Position numbers and translations under genes: made by a program
Shown here: positions 45,688 through 57,222 of the stretch, piece by piece
Numbering within the stretch: the stretch's first letter is position 1
Layout of the letters: each line of letters starts with the position of its first letter
Assembly (NCBI RefSeq): GCF_036885605.1
Contig: NZ_CP142523.1
Location: 434,001 to 498,000, forward strand
Length of the DNA: 64,000 bases
Direction of reading: 5' to 3'
Source of the DNA: Janthinobacterium sp. TB1-E2
GTDB lineage: Bacteria; Pseudomonadota; Gammaproteobacteria; Burkholderiales; Burkholderiaceae_D
Notes under the pieces: generated by a model
The model's input: only the letters and a program-made list of their open reading frames with translations
Told to the model about the DNA's origin: nothing
The model's database searches: none

Positions 45688-46596
45688 ATGCTAGAAATCC
45701 GCCACCTGCGCACCCTGAGTGCCCTGCGTTCGTCCGGCAGCCTGGTGCGCGCCGCGCAGCTGCTCAACCTGACCCAGTCGGCCCTGTCGCACCAGATCCG
45801 TTTGCTCGAAGAGCGCTACAAGGCGCCCCTGTTCGAGCGCAAGTCGATGCCGATCGCGTTTACGGCCACCGGCAGCCGGCTGCTGGAGCTGGCCGACAAG
45901 TTGCTGCCCGAGATCGAGCTGGCCGAGCGCGACGTGGCGCGCCTGTCGCAGGGCGACCAGGGGCAGTTGAGGGTGGCGCTCGAATGCCATACCTGCTTCG
46001 ACTGGCTGATGCCCGTGATGGATGCGTTCCGCCAGCGCTGGCCGGAAGTGGAAATCGATCTTGTTTCCGGCTTTCACAGCGAACCAGCCGACTTGCTGCG
46101 CTCGGGCGAGGCGGACCTGGTCATCGGCTCGCCGTATGGCCCCGATTTCACCGTGTTTCCCCTGTTCCGCTTTGAAATGCTGGTGGTGATGGCGCAGAAG
46201 CACCGGCTGCAGGCGCAGCGCCGGCTGGCGGCGGCCGACTTTACGGGCGAGACCTTGATTACCTATCCCGTACCGGAAGAGCGCATCGACCTGATCCGCG
46301 AAGTGCTGCGGCCGGCCGGCATCCAGTTCGAGCGCCGCACGGCCGAATTGACGGTCGCCGTGCTGCAACTGGTGGCGAGCCGGCGCGGCATCGCCGCCTT
46401 GCCGAACTGGGCCATCAAGAATTACGTCGATTACGATTATGTGGTGGCGCGCCCGGTGGGCGAGCATGGCCTGTGGAGCGACCTGTATGTCTCCGTGCCC
46501 GAGCAGTTGCAGGACAAGGCGTACGTGCGCGATTTCGTCAGCGTGATACGCGAGCAGTGCGCGGCCTCGCTCGATGGTATCAAGTTGTTGTCTTGA
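45688..46596 (+). CDS. metR: LysR family regulator MetR
   Basis: 302 residues. The helix-turn-helix [19 protein letters not shown] with [13 protein letters not shown] matches MetR (about 13-43), and the effector domain has [20 protein letters not shown], a segment typical of MetR. The co-effector is homocysteine. It is divergent from metE, its usual target. A CPT-like absence of T-rich terminator is noted downstream; the next gene is a phasin 130 bp away. Confidence 0.93.
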   Translation: MLEIRHLRTLSALRSSGSLVRAAQLLNLTQSALSHQIRLLEERYKAPLFERKSMPIAFTATGSRLLELADKLLPEIELAERDVARLSQGDQGQLRVALECHTCFDWLMPVMDAFRQRWPEVEIDLVSGFHSEPADLLRSGEADLVIGSPYGPDFTVFPLFRFEMLVVMAQKHRLQAQRRLAAADFTGETLITYPVPEERIDLIREVLRPAGIQFERRTAELTVAVLQLVASRRGIAALPNWAIKNYVDYDYVVARPVGEHGLWSDLYVSVPEQLQDKAYVRDFVSVIREQCAASLDGIKLLS

Positions 46597-46631
46597 TCAA
46601 CGTTGAGTTGGAAACAAACCAACAGCAAAGC

Positions 46632-46645
46632 TTGATAAATATCAA
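46632..46645. promoter_or_regulatory. Perfect FNR/ANR-type box upstream of the phasin gene
   Basis: TTGATAAATATCAA is an exact match to TTGAT-N4-ATCAA, extended by C and G to a 16-bp palindrome. The centre (46638.5) is 41.5 bp upstream of 46680, and TACAGT at 46668-46673 would be a -10 for a start there: the arrangement of a class II FNR-activated promoter. The phasin ATG is at 46726. Confidence 0.75.
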
Positions 46646-46725
46646 GGTTCAGCAATGAACCACCGCTTACAGTTGAGCACTGTGCGGCGCAACATGGCGC
46701 TGCCTACTCTTTGGGGAGGAACGAC

Positions 46726-47211
46726 ATGTTTTCATTTTCCGAACAATGGGCACTGGCTGGCAAGGCCGTGGTGGAAGCGCAGTTGATCAGCGCGCAAGCG
46801 TATGCCCAGGCCGCCGTCGACAGCGGCGCCAGCGTGCTGGACTTGCAGCTCGATGCGGCCCGCGCAGCGCTGGCCGCCGCTACGGTGGCGGGCAATCAGC
46901 TGCTGTCCGTGAAGGACCCGCAAGCGCTGCTGCAACTGTCGCGCACGCAGTCGCAACTGGCCATCGAGCGCATCGGTGCATATGGCCGCCAGGCAAAGGA
47001 TGTTGCCCAAGAAACCCAGGAGAAATTCGAGACTGTGACAAAGGGTGAGTTTGCTGCATCGCGTCAAAAATTTGGCGAGCTGTTGCAGGTGGTAAAGCAA
47101 ACCCCCGTACCCCTGATTATTCCCTTCAATAATTTTCTAAAAACCACTTTCGGCAGCGCAGATGAAGGGTATGATAAAAATAAAAACACGCGTCCTGCGC
47201 GCCAGGCGTAA
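46726..47211 (+). CDS. Phasin family protein
   Basis: 161 residues from the ATG at 46726, with GGGAGGA upstream. It is an amphipathic, alanine- and glutamine-rich helical protein ([20 protein letters not shown] then repeated helices with [20 protein letters not shown]) typical of phasins that coat PHB granules. There is no signal peptide. It is slightly shorter than the usual 180-190. It precedes phaA and phaB on the same strand, supporting the assignment, and has an FNR-type box 80 bp upstream. Confidence 0.85.
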   Translation: MFSFSEQWALAGKAVVEAQLISAQAYAQAAVDSGASVLDLQLDAARAALAAATVAGNQLLSVKDPQALLQLSRTQSQLAIERIGAYGRQAKDVAQETQEKFETVTKGEFAASRQKFGELLQVVKQTPVPLIIPFNNFLKTTFGSADEGYDKNKNTRPARQA

Positions 47212-47424
47212 GCGTTTTGCGGCCCGGCAGCGGCTATCCGCCGCGCCTGGCCGCCCGCCGCCACCGCAAGCAGGCTGTCATCGCCGCCGCCTGCGGTGCG
47301 GCGCTGGAACTGCGGCGCATGCCGCGCTAGAATGAAACGCAGCTTGCTGTGTCTTCCCGGATTCTCATTGGATTCTATTAACACCTTGACCTTGGCCCTC
47401 GTGGCCTGCATATCGGAGAAATAA

Positions 47425-48603
47425 ATGGATGATGTCGTAATCGTGGCCGCTGGCCGTACCGCAGTCGGCAAATTCGGTGGCAGCCTGGCCAAGATTCCTG
47501 CGTCCGAACTGGGCGCGCATGTAATCAAGGGCTTGATGGCACAAACCGGCATCGACCCGAACCTGATCGGCGAAGCGATCCTGGGCCAGGTGCTGACGGC
47601 CGCCGTCGGCCAGAACGCCGCGCGCCAGGCCGTCATCAAGGCTGGCCTGCCCAGCGCCATCCCGGCATTTACCATCAACAAGGTTTGCGGCAGCGGCCTG
47701 AAGGCCACGCACCTGGCGGCGCAAGCGATCAAGTGCGGCGACGCCAACATCATCATCGCCGGCGGCCAGGAAAACATGAGCGCGTCGCCGCACGCGATGA
47801 ACGGCTCGCGCGACGGTTTCCGCATGGGCGACTTCAAGATGATCGACACCATGATCGTCGACGGCCTGTGGGACGTATACAACCAGTACCACATGGGCAT
47901 CACGGCGGAAAACGTCGCCAAGAAATACGAAGTGACGCGCGCCGAGCAGGATGAATTCGCGCTGCAGTCGCAACTGAAGGCTGAAGCGGCGCAAAAAGCG
48001 GGCAAGTTCAAGGATGAAATCCTGCCGCTGGAAATCGCCAACAAAAAAGGCACCGTCGTCTTCGACAGCGATGAATACATCAAGCCCGGTTCGACCCTGG
48101 AATCGCTGTCCGGCCTGCGCCCCGCGTTTGCCAAGGACGGTACTGTCACGGCTGGAAACGCCTCGGGCCTGAACGACGGCGCCGCCGCCGTCATCATGAT
48201 GTCCGCTTCGCAAGCGAAAGAACTGGGCTTGAAGCCCCTGGCGCGCATCAAGGCTTACGCGTCGTCGGGCCTGGACCCTGCCGTCATGGGCATGGGCCCC
48301 GTCTCCGCATCGCGTCTGTGCCTGAAAAAAGCCGGCTGGACGCATGAAGAGCTGGACCTGATGGAAATCAACGAAGCGTTTGCCGCGCAAGCGATTGCCG
48401 TCAACAAGGAAATGGGCTGGGATACCAGCAAGATCAACGTGAACGGCGGCGCGATCGCCATCGGCCACCCGATCGGCGCGTCCGGCGCGCGCATCCTGGT
48501 CACCCTGATCCACGAAATGATACGCCGCGACGCCAAGAAAGGCCTGGCAGCACTGTGCATCGGCGGCGGCATGGGAGTCGCTTTAGCGATCGAGCGGGAT
48601 TAA
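47425..48603 (+). CDS. phaA: Acetyl-CoA acetyltransferase (beta-ketothiolase)
   Basis: 392 residues, standard for biosynthetic thiolases. The acylated cysteine is C88 in [28 protein letters not shown] holds the His and CIGGGMGVA the second Cys. It condenses two acetyl-CoA to acetoacetyl-CoA. GGAGA lies six bases before the ATG. The neighbours (phasin, acetoacetyl-CoA reductase) point to PHB synthesis, although such an enzyme may also act in beta-oxidation. Confidence 0.93.
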   Translation: MDDVVIVAAGRTAVGKFGGSLAKIPASELGAHVIKGLMAQTGIDPNLIGEAILGQVLTAAVGQNAARQAVIKAGLPSAIPAFTINKVCGSGLKATHLAAQAIKCGDANIIIAGGQENMSASPHAMNGSRDGFRMGDFKMIDTMIVDGLWDVYNQYHMGITAENVAKKYEVTRAEQDEFALQSQLKAEAAQKAGKFKDEILPLEIANKKGTVVFDSDEYIKPGSTLESLSGLRPAFAKDGTVTAGNASGLNDGAAAVIMMSASQAKELGLKPLARIKAYASSGLDPAVMGMGPVSASRLCLKKAGWTHEELDLMEINEAFAAQAIAVNKEMGWDTSKINVNGGAIAIGHPIGASGARILVTLIHEMIRRDAKKGLAALCIGGGMGVALAIERD

Positions 48604-48612
48604 GTAGCTGGC

Positions 48613-48731
48613 ACCGCACCCAAGCTACTGCGCGGCGCGCTTTGCGGCCTGCGATGCTCACCGTGCTAGAGCACGGTTGCGCTTCTTAGCCACAAATCAT
48701 CGCCGCTCGCTACGCTTGGATACGGTGCGGT
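48613..48731. repeat. Long imperfect palindrome between phaA and phaB
   Basis: An imperfect inverted repeat with arms of about 58 bases centred on CCGTGCT-AG-AGCACGG (48661-48676). Outer arms pair ACCGCACCCAAGC (48613-48625) with GCTTGGATACGGTGCGGT (48714-48731), and middle arms pair GCGCGGCG with CGCCGCTCGC. No open frame is inside. It may be a small non-autonomous mobile or REP-like element, or a transcribed structure in the phaA-phaB mRNA. Confidence 0.7.
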
Positions 48732-48814
48732 ACGGCGCTGTGGTTCAACGGTTGTGGACTAATTTCACTAAATAATTAACTTTTTAGCAATAGAACGACA
48801 CTGAGGGGATGAAA

Positions 48815-49555
48815 ATGGCAAGAGTTGCATTGGTAACTGGTGGCATGGGCGGTCTGGGCGAAGCGGTGTGTTTCAAGCTGGCGGCGCTCGGCTATCGCGT
48901 GGTGACCACATATTCCCCAGGCAATCCGAAGGTCGCGGAATGGCTGGCGACGACGAAGGACATGGGCTATGACTTCAAGGCGTATCCATGCGACGTGGCC
49001 GACTACGATTCGGCGGCTGCCTGCGTGGCGGCCGTGGAAGCGGAAATCGGTCCTGTCGACGTGCTGGTGAATAACGCCGGCATCACGCGCGACATGACGT
49101 TCAAGAAGATGGACAAGCCGAACTGGGACGCCGTGATGAGCACCAACCTCGATTCCGTCTTCAACATGACCAAGCCCGTCTGCGACGGCATGGTGGAACG
49201 CGGCTGGGGCCGTATCATCAATATCTCGTCCGTCAACGGCCAGAAGGGCGCCTTCGGCCAGACCAACTATTCGGCCGCGAAAGCCGGCATGCATGGTTTC
49301 ACCAAGTCGCTGGCGCTGGAAGTGGCGCGCAAGAACGTCACCGTCAACACCATCTCGCCAGGGTACATCGGCACCAAGATGGTCATGGCGATTCCACAGG
49401 AAGTGCTCGACAGCAAAATCATCCCGCAAATTCCGATGGCGCGCCTGGGCAAGCCGGAAGAAGTGGCCGGCCTGGTCGCTTACCTGGCCTCCGATGAAGC
49501 GGCGTTCGTCACGGGCGCTAACATTTCCATCAACGGCGGCCAGCACATGTCGTAA
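48815..49555 (+). CDS. phaB: Acetoacetyl-CoA reductase
   Basis: 246 residues from the ATG at 48815, which has GAGGGG six bases upstream; ATG 48809 is too close to it. Short-chain dehydrogenase motifs: TGGMGGLGEA (7-16), NNAGITRD, the Ser-Tyr-Lys triad in ISSVNG and TNYSAAKAG, and VNTISPGYIGT. It reduces acetoacetyl-CoA to (R)-3-hydroxybutyryl-CoA with NADPH. No PHB synthase (phaC) gene is in the window. Confidence 0.95.
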   Translation: MARVALVTGGMGGLGEAVCFKLAALGYRVVTTYSPGNPKVAEWLATTKDMGYDFKAYPCDVADYDSAAACVAAVEAEIGPVDVLVNNAGITRDMTFKKMDKPNWDAVMSTNLDSVFNMTKPVCDGMVERGWGRIINISSVNGQKGAFGQTNYSAAKAGMHGFTKSLALEVARKNVTVNTISPGYIGTKMVMAIPQEVLDSKIIPQIPMARLGKPEEVAGLVAYLASDEAAFVTGANISINGGQHMS

Positions 49556-49574
49556 TCGTTGTTGAGGTAAAACA

Positions 49575-49601
49575 GAAAGACAGCTTCGGCTGTCTTTTTT
49601 T
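49575..49601 (+). terminator. Rho-independent terminator after phaB
   Basis: AAAGACAGC / GCTGTCTTT stem with the stable TTCG tetraloop (49585-49588) and a seven-base T run. It closes the phasin-phaA-phaB unit. Confidence 0.93.
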
Positions 49602-49672
49602 ATGCTTGCCAGCAAAACAAGGGGATGGCCGGATTTGCCTTAAAATCAGCATTTCTCCACTGCATCATTTCC

Positions 49673-51097
49673 ATGACCCTTGTTTCCGCCTTGCGCCGCG
49701 CCAGCGTGGCCGCCATCCTTTTCCTGGGCGCCAGCGCGGCCCAGGCCAGCGTCGCGTTCCACATCACGGTGACCACCGAGCGCGTCAACAAGCCCGGCGT
49801 GAAAACCAGCCTGCCCGCGCGCACTACGCAGGAAAGCGATGTCGTGCTGGGCGAACAGTACCTGAGCGTGCGCGATGGCAAGGCCTTGTCCGTGTTGGAC
49901 TTTGCCACGCGCCGGCGCCACGTCATCGATATGGCGGCGTCCACCTACGACACGTATTCGCTGTTCGACGTGGCGGGTTTTCGCGTCTTCGAGCTGCGCC
50001 ACCGGCAGGGGATCGCCGGCATGTTGAAGGCGGGCGGCCTTGAGCAGCACGCAACGCTGCCCGTGTATGAGGAGCAAGCTTTGTCGGTGCTGGACAACAA
50101 GCGGCGCGGCGCGCTGCTACCCCAGCTGCTCGATGGCGCCGTGCTGTGGTCGCTCGATAAGCACCCCCTGCTGCGCCTGGGCATTGCCGGCAGCCCCGTC
50201 AGCGGCGACGACGCGACGGCGTTTGCCCAGTATGTGCGCTACAGCTGGGGCGGCCATCCGCTGGTGCTGAAGCTGCTGGCCGACGGCAACCGTATTCCCG
50301 CCGACTTCACCTTGCACTACGAGGAAGTGGGCGGCAAGGTCGCGCGCCATTTCCGCATCAGCGCCTTGACGGCGGGGGCGCCCGCCACCTATTCGCTGGC
50401 TACCTACCGGCCCCGTCCGCTGGCGGCCGCCGCGCCGCCGCTCGAACGGGTGCTGGCGCAGGCGGCGCTGTTGCCGCCGTTGAGCCCCCAGGCGCATCCC
50501 GCGCTGCGCGCCGAAGCGGAAAAGCTCTTTGCCGCGGAAAAGCCCTTCGAGGCTTTCTTGACCATGCTGGAAGACCATTTTTCCACGGGCGCGCTGGTCG
50601 AAAAACTGTCGCTTCAGCAACAACGGGCCATGCAGGAGTGCCAGCCCATCCACGATTTGACGCGGGGATTGCAGGCCAAGGACAAGGAGGGCATAGCGGA
50701 CGCGCTGGCCACCGTGCAGGAATTGAGGAAGCGAACGGGGCTGGAGCAGCCCGTCCTGGCCTTGTTCGAAGGGAATTTGCGCGCCAAGCTGGGACAATGG
50801 CCGGAAGCGACGGCCTTGTATCTGCAAGTGCTGCAGGCAAAGCCGCAGATGGCGGCCGTGTATCAGGATCTGGGCGACGCCTTGCTGGCGCAATTCGATG
50901 CGCCAAATGCATGGCGCAGCTGGGATGCTGGCCGGGCCATGGCGCCGTCGCTACGGCAATTTCGCAAGGTCAACGACCTTGAGCGCAGCCTGCTGAACGA
51001 TTATCCTGCCTTCTTTGCCGACGCTAAAGCAGTTCAGCCCAGCACCAGCCGTCCGGCCAGCAGCACGAAGACGGAGGGCAGCACGAACTTGCCGTAA
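49673..51097 (+). CDS. Unrecognised exported protein with TPR-like C-terminus
   Basis: 474 residues from the ATG at 49673; a start at 49625 is also open. The Sec signal peptide (SVAAILFLGASAAQA) is clear. The first ~250 mature residues are beta-rich (FHITVTTERVNKPGVKT, YEEVGGKVARHFRISAL), and the C-terminal part is helical with TPR-like spacing (KLGQWPEATALYLQVLQAKP, AVYQDLGDALLAQFDA). No family is recognised; a periplasmic scaffold or binding protein is possible. Its last 64 bases overlap the 3' end of the convergent LysE-type gene. Confidence 0.7.
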   Translation: MTLVSALRRASVAAILFLGASAAQASVAFHITVTTERVNKPGVKTSLPARTTQESDVVLGEQYLSVRDGKALSVLDFATRRRHVIDMAASTYDTYSLFDVAGFRVFELRHRQGIAGMLKAGGLEQHATLPVYEEQALSVLDNKRRGALLPQLLDGAVLWSLDKHPLLRLGIAGSPVSGDDATAFAQYVRYSWGGHPLVLKLLADGNRIPADFTLHYEEVGGKVARHFRISALTAGAPATYSLATYRPRPLAAAAPPLERVLAQAALLPPLSPQAHPALRAEAEKLFAAEKPFEAFLTMLEDHFSTGALVEKLSLQQQRAMQECQPIHDLTRGLQAKDKEGIADALATVQELRKRTGLEQPVLALFEGNLRAKLGQWPEATALYLQVLQAKPQMAAVYQDLGDALLAQFDAPNAWRSWDAGRAMAPSLRQFRKVNDLERSLLNDYPAFFADAKAVQPSTSRPASSTKTEGSTNLP

Positions 51098-51654
51098 GGC
51101 GAAGGCTTGCCGCGCAGGCGGCGCGCCAGGCGTGCGGCCAGCACGGCGTAGATGGCGTCGAACAGCAAGCCCATCAGCACCAGGACGGCGCCCAGGCGCA
51201 GGTATTGCATGCCGACCTGTTCGCTGCCGGCGACGAATTGTGGCAGGAACATGCTGCAAAACAGCAGTGCCTTCGGATTGAGCAGATTCGTCAGGAAGCC
51301 GCGCACCAGGCTGGCGCGGGCGCTGTGCGCCGTGGCGGGTGCCGCTTCTTCCTGCGCCGTTTTGCTCGACAGGGCCGACTGCAGCAAGCGCAGCGCCAGG
51401 TACAGCAGGTAGGCGGCGCCCGCCCATTTGACCCACTGCAAGGCTTGCGGATGCGTCACCATCAATGCCGCCAGGCCCGCGCCCGACAGCGCCACGTGGA
51501 CGGCGCGCGCGCCGGCGATGCCCACGGCCGTCACCAGTGCCGTGGCCACGCCGCGCGCGGCGCCCGTGGCCAGCACCAGCGCCATGTCGGGGCCCGGTAA
51601 TAAAAAGGCGCCGGCCAGTGCCAGCAAGTACATCAGGAAGGTAGAATCGGACAT
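51034..51654 (-). CDS. LysE/RhtB family translocator
   Basis: 206 residues from the ATG at 51654. Six hydrophobic helices with FLLPGPDMALVLATGAARG (about 16-34), the LysE/RhtB signature, and GFLTNLLNPKALLFCSMFLP in the middle. It exports amino acids or similar metabolites. It is divergent from the Lrp/AsnC regulator at 51807, a common regulator-exporter pair. Its 3' end overlaps the convergent gene by 64 bp. Confidence 0.9.
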   Translation of the reverse strand: MSDSTFLMYLLALAGAFLLPGPDMALVLATGAARGVATALVTAVGIAGARAVHVALSGAGLAALMVTHPQALQWVKWAGAAYLLYLALRLLQSALSSKTAQEEAAPATAHSARASLVRGFLTNLLNPKALLFCSMFLPQFVAGSEQVGMQYLRLGAVLVLMGLLFDAIYAVLAARLARRLRGKPSPYGKFVLPSVFVLLAGRLVLG

Positions 51655-51806
51655 GGGCCAGTCGAAAAGAAAGCGGGAGCATGCGCACGGTGCAGCCTGC
51701 TCGCCGGGCCCCATTATGTTCTTGCGGCGATGAAATGTGCTTGCTTTTCCTGCCCTGCATGCCCTAGTATTCGGGTAGATTCCACTCGTATAAAAACAAA
51801 AATTAG

Positions 51807-52289
51807 ATGAAAATTTCAGAAGTTAGCCTCGACGCCACCGATTTGCAGATACTCAGGCTGTTGCAGGATGAAGGAAGGCTGTCGAATGCGCGCCTGGCCG
51901 AGCGCTTGAAACTGAGCGAAACCCCCGTCTGGCGCCGTCTGCGCCGCCTGGAAGAGGAAGGTTTTATTACCGGCTACCAGGCTTTGCTCAACCGCAAGAA
52001 GCTGGGCATCGGCCTGGTCGCGTTCGTACGGGTCGTGTTCGCCAACCATGGCGGCGAGCAGCCGTCGCAGTTCGAACAAGCCATCGCGACGATTCCCGAA
52101 ATTCTGTCCTGCCACAACGTGGCGGGCGAAGCCGATTATTTCCTGCAAGTGGTGGCGCGCGACCTGGAAGCGTATGGCGAATTCGTCTCGACCGTGCTGC
52201 GCCGCCTGCCTGGCGTGGCGGAAATCCAGTCCAGCCTGTCGATGCGCGAAATCAAGTCGTCGAACCGCCTGCCTTTGCTGCTGGCCTGA
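51807..52289 (+). CDS. Lrp/AsnC family transcriptional regulator
   Basis: 160 residues. The winged helix reads LDATDLQILRLLQDEGRLSN with RLKLSETPVWRRLRRLEEEG (about 5-50); the C-terminal RAM domain contains VVARDLEAYGEFVSTVLRRL and GVAEIQSSLSMREIK. It binds an amino acid effector. It is divergent from the LysE-type exporter, its likely target. Confidence 0.92.
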   Translation: MKISEVSLDATDLQILRLLQDEGRLSNARLAERLKLSETPVWRRLRRLEEEGFITGYQALLNRKKLGIGLVAFVRVVFANHGGEQPSQFEQAIATIPEILSCHNVAGEADYFLQVVARDLEAYGEFVSTVLRRLPGVAEIQSSLSMREIKSSNRLPLLLA

Positions 52290-52367
52290 GGCGCCGGGCG
52301 CGCACTATAATTGGAACAGTTGCCAGGACTCGTGCCTGGCGCCCTGACCGCCACTCCAAGGACCGCC

Positions 52368-53324
52368 ATGCCCGATTCCCTGTCTCCTTTGTTCCCCGCC
52401 CTGTCGCCGAACCGGCACGGCATGCTGGCGGTCGATGACATCCACACCATTTATTGGGAAGAGTGCGGCAATCCCGACGGCATTCCCGTGCTGTTCCTGC
52501 ATGGCGGCCCCGGCGCGGGCCTGTCGCCGCAGCACCGCCGCTTTTTTGACCCGCAGCGCTACCGCGTGATCCTGTTCGACCAGCGTGGCGCCGGCAAGTC
52601 CACGCCGCTGGGCGAATGGCGCAACAACACGACGCAGTTGCTGATCGAAGACATCGAACGCTTGCGCGCCCAGTTCGGCATCGCCCAATGGCTGGTGTTT
52701 GGCGGCTCCTGGGGCTCGACCCTGGCGCTGGCGTATGGCCAGGCGCATCCTGATGCCTGTCTCGGTTTCGTGCTGCGCGGCATTTTCCTGTGCACGCAGG
52801 CGGAAATCGACTGGTTCATCGAAGGCGTGCGCTGGTTCTATCCGGAACTGTACGCGGAATTCGCCGCGCCGATACCGCCGGAAGAGCGGGGCGACCTGCT
52901 GGCGGCCTACGTGCAACGCATCCTCAGCAGCGATCCAAACGTGTACTGGCCGGCCGCGCGCGCCTGGAGCCGCTTCGAAGGCCGCCGCGTCTACCTGATG
53001 CCACAACCGGAAGATGCGCCGAACGATGCGCTGGACCTGGGCGTGGGCCGGCTTGAATCGCATTACATGGCCAATCTCGGTTTCTTCGAGGAAGACCAGC
53101 TGATCCGCAACATGGGACGCATCGCGCATTTGCCGGCCGTTATCGTGCAAGGACGCTACGACGCCATCTGTCCGCCGCTGTCGGCCTACCGCCTGCAGCA
53201 GGCATGGCCAGGCGCGCAGCTGGAAATGATCCCGGACGCGGGCCATGGCGCGCTCGAGCACGGCATCGCTTCGGCGCTGGTACGCGCCACCGAGCGCTTC
53301 GTACCGGGACGCGGCTTCGCATGA
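52368..53324 (+). CDS. pip: Proline iminopeptidase
   Basis: 318 residues from the ATG at 52368. An alpha/beta hydrolase of the S33 family: FLHGGPGAGLSP (oxyanion region), FDQRGAGKSTP, the nucleophile elbow GGSWGSTLAL (Ser about 114), Asp in VQGRYDAICPP and His in DAGHGALEH. It removes N-terminal proline from peptides in the cytoplasm. The gene is alone, 79 bp after the Lrp-type gene. Confidence 0.93.
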   Translation: MPDSLSPLFPALSPNRHGMLAVDDIHTIYWEECGNPDGIPVLFLHGGPGAGLSPQHRRFFDPQRYRVILFDQRGAGKSTPLGEWRNNTTQLLIEDIERLRAQFGIAQWLVFGGSWGSTLALAYGQAHPDACLGFVLRGIFLCTQAEIDWFIEGVRWFYPELYAEFAAPIPPEERGDLLAAYVQRILSSDPNVYWPAARAWSRFEGRRVYLMPQPEDAPNDALDLGVGRLESHYMANLGFFEEDQLIRNMGRIAHLPAVIVQGRYDAICPPLSAYRLQQAWPGAQLEMIPDAGHGALEHGIASALVRATERFVPGRGFA

Positions 53325-53436
53325 TCTTGCAACATGCCGGTTGGCAAAGCGGCCAGCCGGCGTGCGCCACCTGCTACACTATGGCCTGTGCTGGCGCCAC
53401 GGTCGGGCGCCGGTGTGAACCCACGACTTTTTATCC

Positions 53437-53877
53437 ATGAACATACAGATCGGCGACATCGGCCATATCATCCAGCTGGCGATTGCGCCGGTTTTCCTGT
53501 TGACCGGTATCGGCACCATGCTGGTGGTGCTGACCAACCGCCTGGGCCGCATCATCGACCGCACGCGCGTGCTGGAAGACCGGCTCGACATCGGCTACAA
53601 CGATTTCTATATGGATGAGCTAGATACCCTGTATCGGCGTACCCATCTGATCAATTACTCGATTTCGCTGAGCACGGCGTGCGGTTTCTTCGTCTGCGTC
53701 ATCATCGCCATGCTGTTTTTGGGCGATATTCTGAACCTGACCCTGGACAGATACATCGCGGCCTTCTTTGTGCTGGCCGTGATTTGCCTGATCGGCTGTT
53801 TTATTTATTTACTGCGCGAAATTTATCTGGCCGCGACGGCCCAGCGCATCCGGCGCCATATCCGCCCGCCACGTTAA
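53437..53877 (+). CDS. DUF2721 membrane protein
   Basis: 146 residues with three membrane helices. HIIQLAIAPVFLLTGIGTML and the conserved RLGRIIDRTRVLE (about 34-48) define DUF2721. The function is unknown. It begins 112 bp after the iminopeptidase stop. Confidence 0.85.
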   Translation: MNIQIGDIGHIIQLAIAPVFLLTGIGTMLVVLTNRLGRIIDRTRVLEDRLDIGYNDFYMDELDTLYRRTHLINYSISLSTACGFFVCVIIAMLFLGDILNLTLDRYIAAFFVLAVICLIGCFIYLLREIYLAATAQRIRRHIRPPR

Positions 53878-53919
53878 GCGGCGCGCCGGTTTACCCTACT
53901 ATTGAAGAACGAGTCCAGC

Positions 53920-54375
53920 ATGCACGATTACAAACGTCCCCCCACCCTGCACCGCTACGGCCAGCGCAGCGAACTCGAGCTGGCGTTGAGCCTGGGCCAG
54001 TTTCGCCTGGCGCCTGCGGGCAATTGTTTGACCCTGAGCTTTTCGCAAGTGTGGGACAAGCAACTGTTCGACCTGTTCGCTCCGGCCGACGCTTGTTTGA
54101 TCATCCACAATACGGAAGAATTCGGCGAACGCCTGCACCGCGCCGTGCAGCGCACCTTGCCCAGCTGGGCAGGCATCGATGGCCTGGTCGAATACGGCCA
54201 GCGCGCCGCCCTGGGCGCCGCCTTTACCAAGACGCGCGCCGAAGCGCCCGAGCAGGAATGGCTGTTCGCCTGGCGCTCAATGCAGCCGCAGGCCAGCCTG
54301 AATCCCGTCACGGTGAAGCTGGGCAGCCTGGAAAATTTCGCGGAAATCCGCGACCGCGATACCTACTTGGCGTAA
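53920..54375 (+). CDS. Unrecognised protein (151 aa)
   Basis: The ATG at 53920 is preferred; an in-frame TTG six codons upstream (53902) is possible. It is soluble, with LTLSFSQVWDKQLFDLF, LIIHNTEEFGERLHRAVQR and no membrane segment. No family is recognised. It is convergent with the SRPBCC gene, 2 bp apart, and 42 bp after the DUF2721 gene, so perhaps co-transcribed with it. Confidence 0.65.
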   Translation: MHDYKRPPTLHRYGQRSELELALSLGQFRLAPAGNCLTLSFSQVWDKQLFDLFAPADACLIIHNTEEFGERLHRAVQRTLPSWAGIDGLVEYGQRAALGAAFTKTRAEAPEQEWLFAWRSMQPQASLNPVTVKLGSLENFAEIRDRDTYLA

Positions 54376-54377
54376 TT

Positions 54378-54959
54378 TTAGCCGGATTTATCGGCGTACT
54401 GGCTGTCGATGCGGGCCAGCACGGCGGCCATCATGCGCTCGATATCGCCGCGTATCATGGTCGTGCCCAGCATGCCGGGCACATAGAAGCCCGGCATCAG
54501 CCGGCTGGAAAAGACGATGCGCGTGCCGCCCGTCTCGGGCACGGGATATAAATTCCAGCGCGATTCGTAATGCCGCATGTCGCCGGAGATCAGGGCGATG
54601 TCGATGGACGTCAACGGCGTTTCCGTGGCCCGCACCACCAGATGGATGGGGTGGTTCATGAACAGGAAGCGCGCCATGCCCTGCTGCTCGATGATGACTT
54701 CATTGCCGTTGCGCGACAGCACGCGGCAGGAGCTGAGGTCGGGCACGAATTCACTCATGCGCTCGTAAGTGGTCAGGGTCTTCCACACGGACGCCGGCGG
54801 CGCCTGCACGCTGGCGCTGGCATCGACTTCATACATGCGCTGCCCGTCGACCTCGATGCGCTTGACCTCGACCTTGAGCTTGTCCAGGCGTATCGCCTGT
54901 GCCAGCGCGGTAGCGGGGACGGCGCACAGCATCAGCAGGCAGAGGAAGAGTCGCTTCAT
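54378..54959 (-). CDS. Exported SRPBCC (START/polyketide cyclase-like) protein
   Basis: 193 residues from the ATG at 54959. The Sec signal peptide (LFLCLLMLCAVPATALAQA) precedes a START-like domain: ASVQAPPASVWKTLTTYERM, VLSRNGNEVIIEQQG, SRWNLYPVPETGGTRIVFSS. SRPBCC proteins bind hydrophobic ligands; export to the periplasm is unusual for the family's better known members. It is divergent from fadH. Confidence 0.82.
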   Translation of the reverse strand: MKRLFLCLLMLCAVPATALAQAIRLDKLKVEVKRIEVDGQRMYEVDASASVQAPPASVWKTLTTYERMSEFVPDLSSCRVLSRNGNEVIIEQQGMARFLFMNHPIHLVVRATETPLTSIDIALISGDMRHYESRWNLYPVPETGGTRIVFSSRLMPGFYVPGMLGTTMIRGDIERMMAAVLARIDSQYADKSG

Positions 54960-55047
54960 GCCAGCTAGCCTACGGGAAAGTACCGCCCTGCACAAGCTGT
55001 ACCCATCGCCGGCCGCTGCGCCGGGCGATTTAGAACTCCCGGTCTAG

Positions 55048-57165
<2,118 letters not shown>

Positions 57166-57166
57166 A

Positions 57167-57199
57167 AAGAAAGCCTGCCGGCTGGGTAGAGGGCAGGCT
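57167..57199. terminator. Terminator between fadH and the cation antiporter gene
   Basis: AGCCTGCC / GGCAGGCT stem (57172-57179, 57192-57199) with an 11-12-base loop. Read on the minus strand it is followed by TTTCTTTTT, so it mainly ends the antiporter gene. Confidence 0.8.
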
Positions 57200-57222
57200 T
57201 GCTGGACGGAAAGGGCGCTGGC

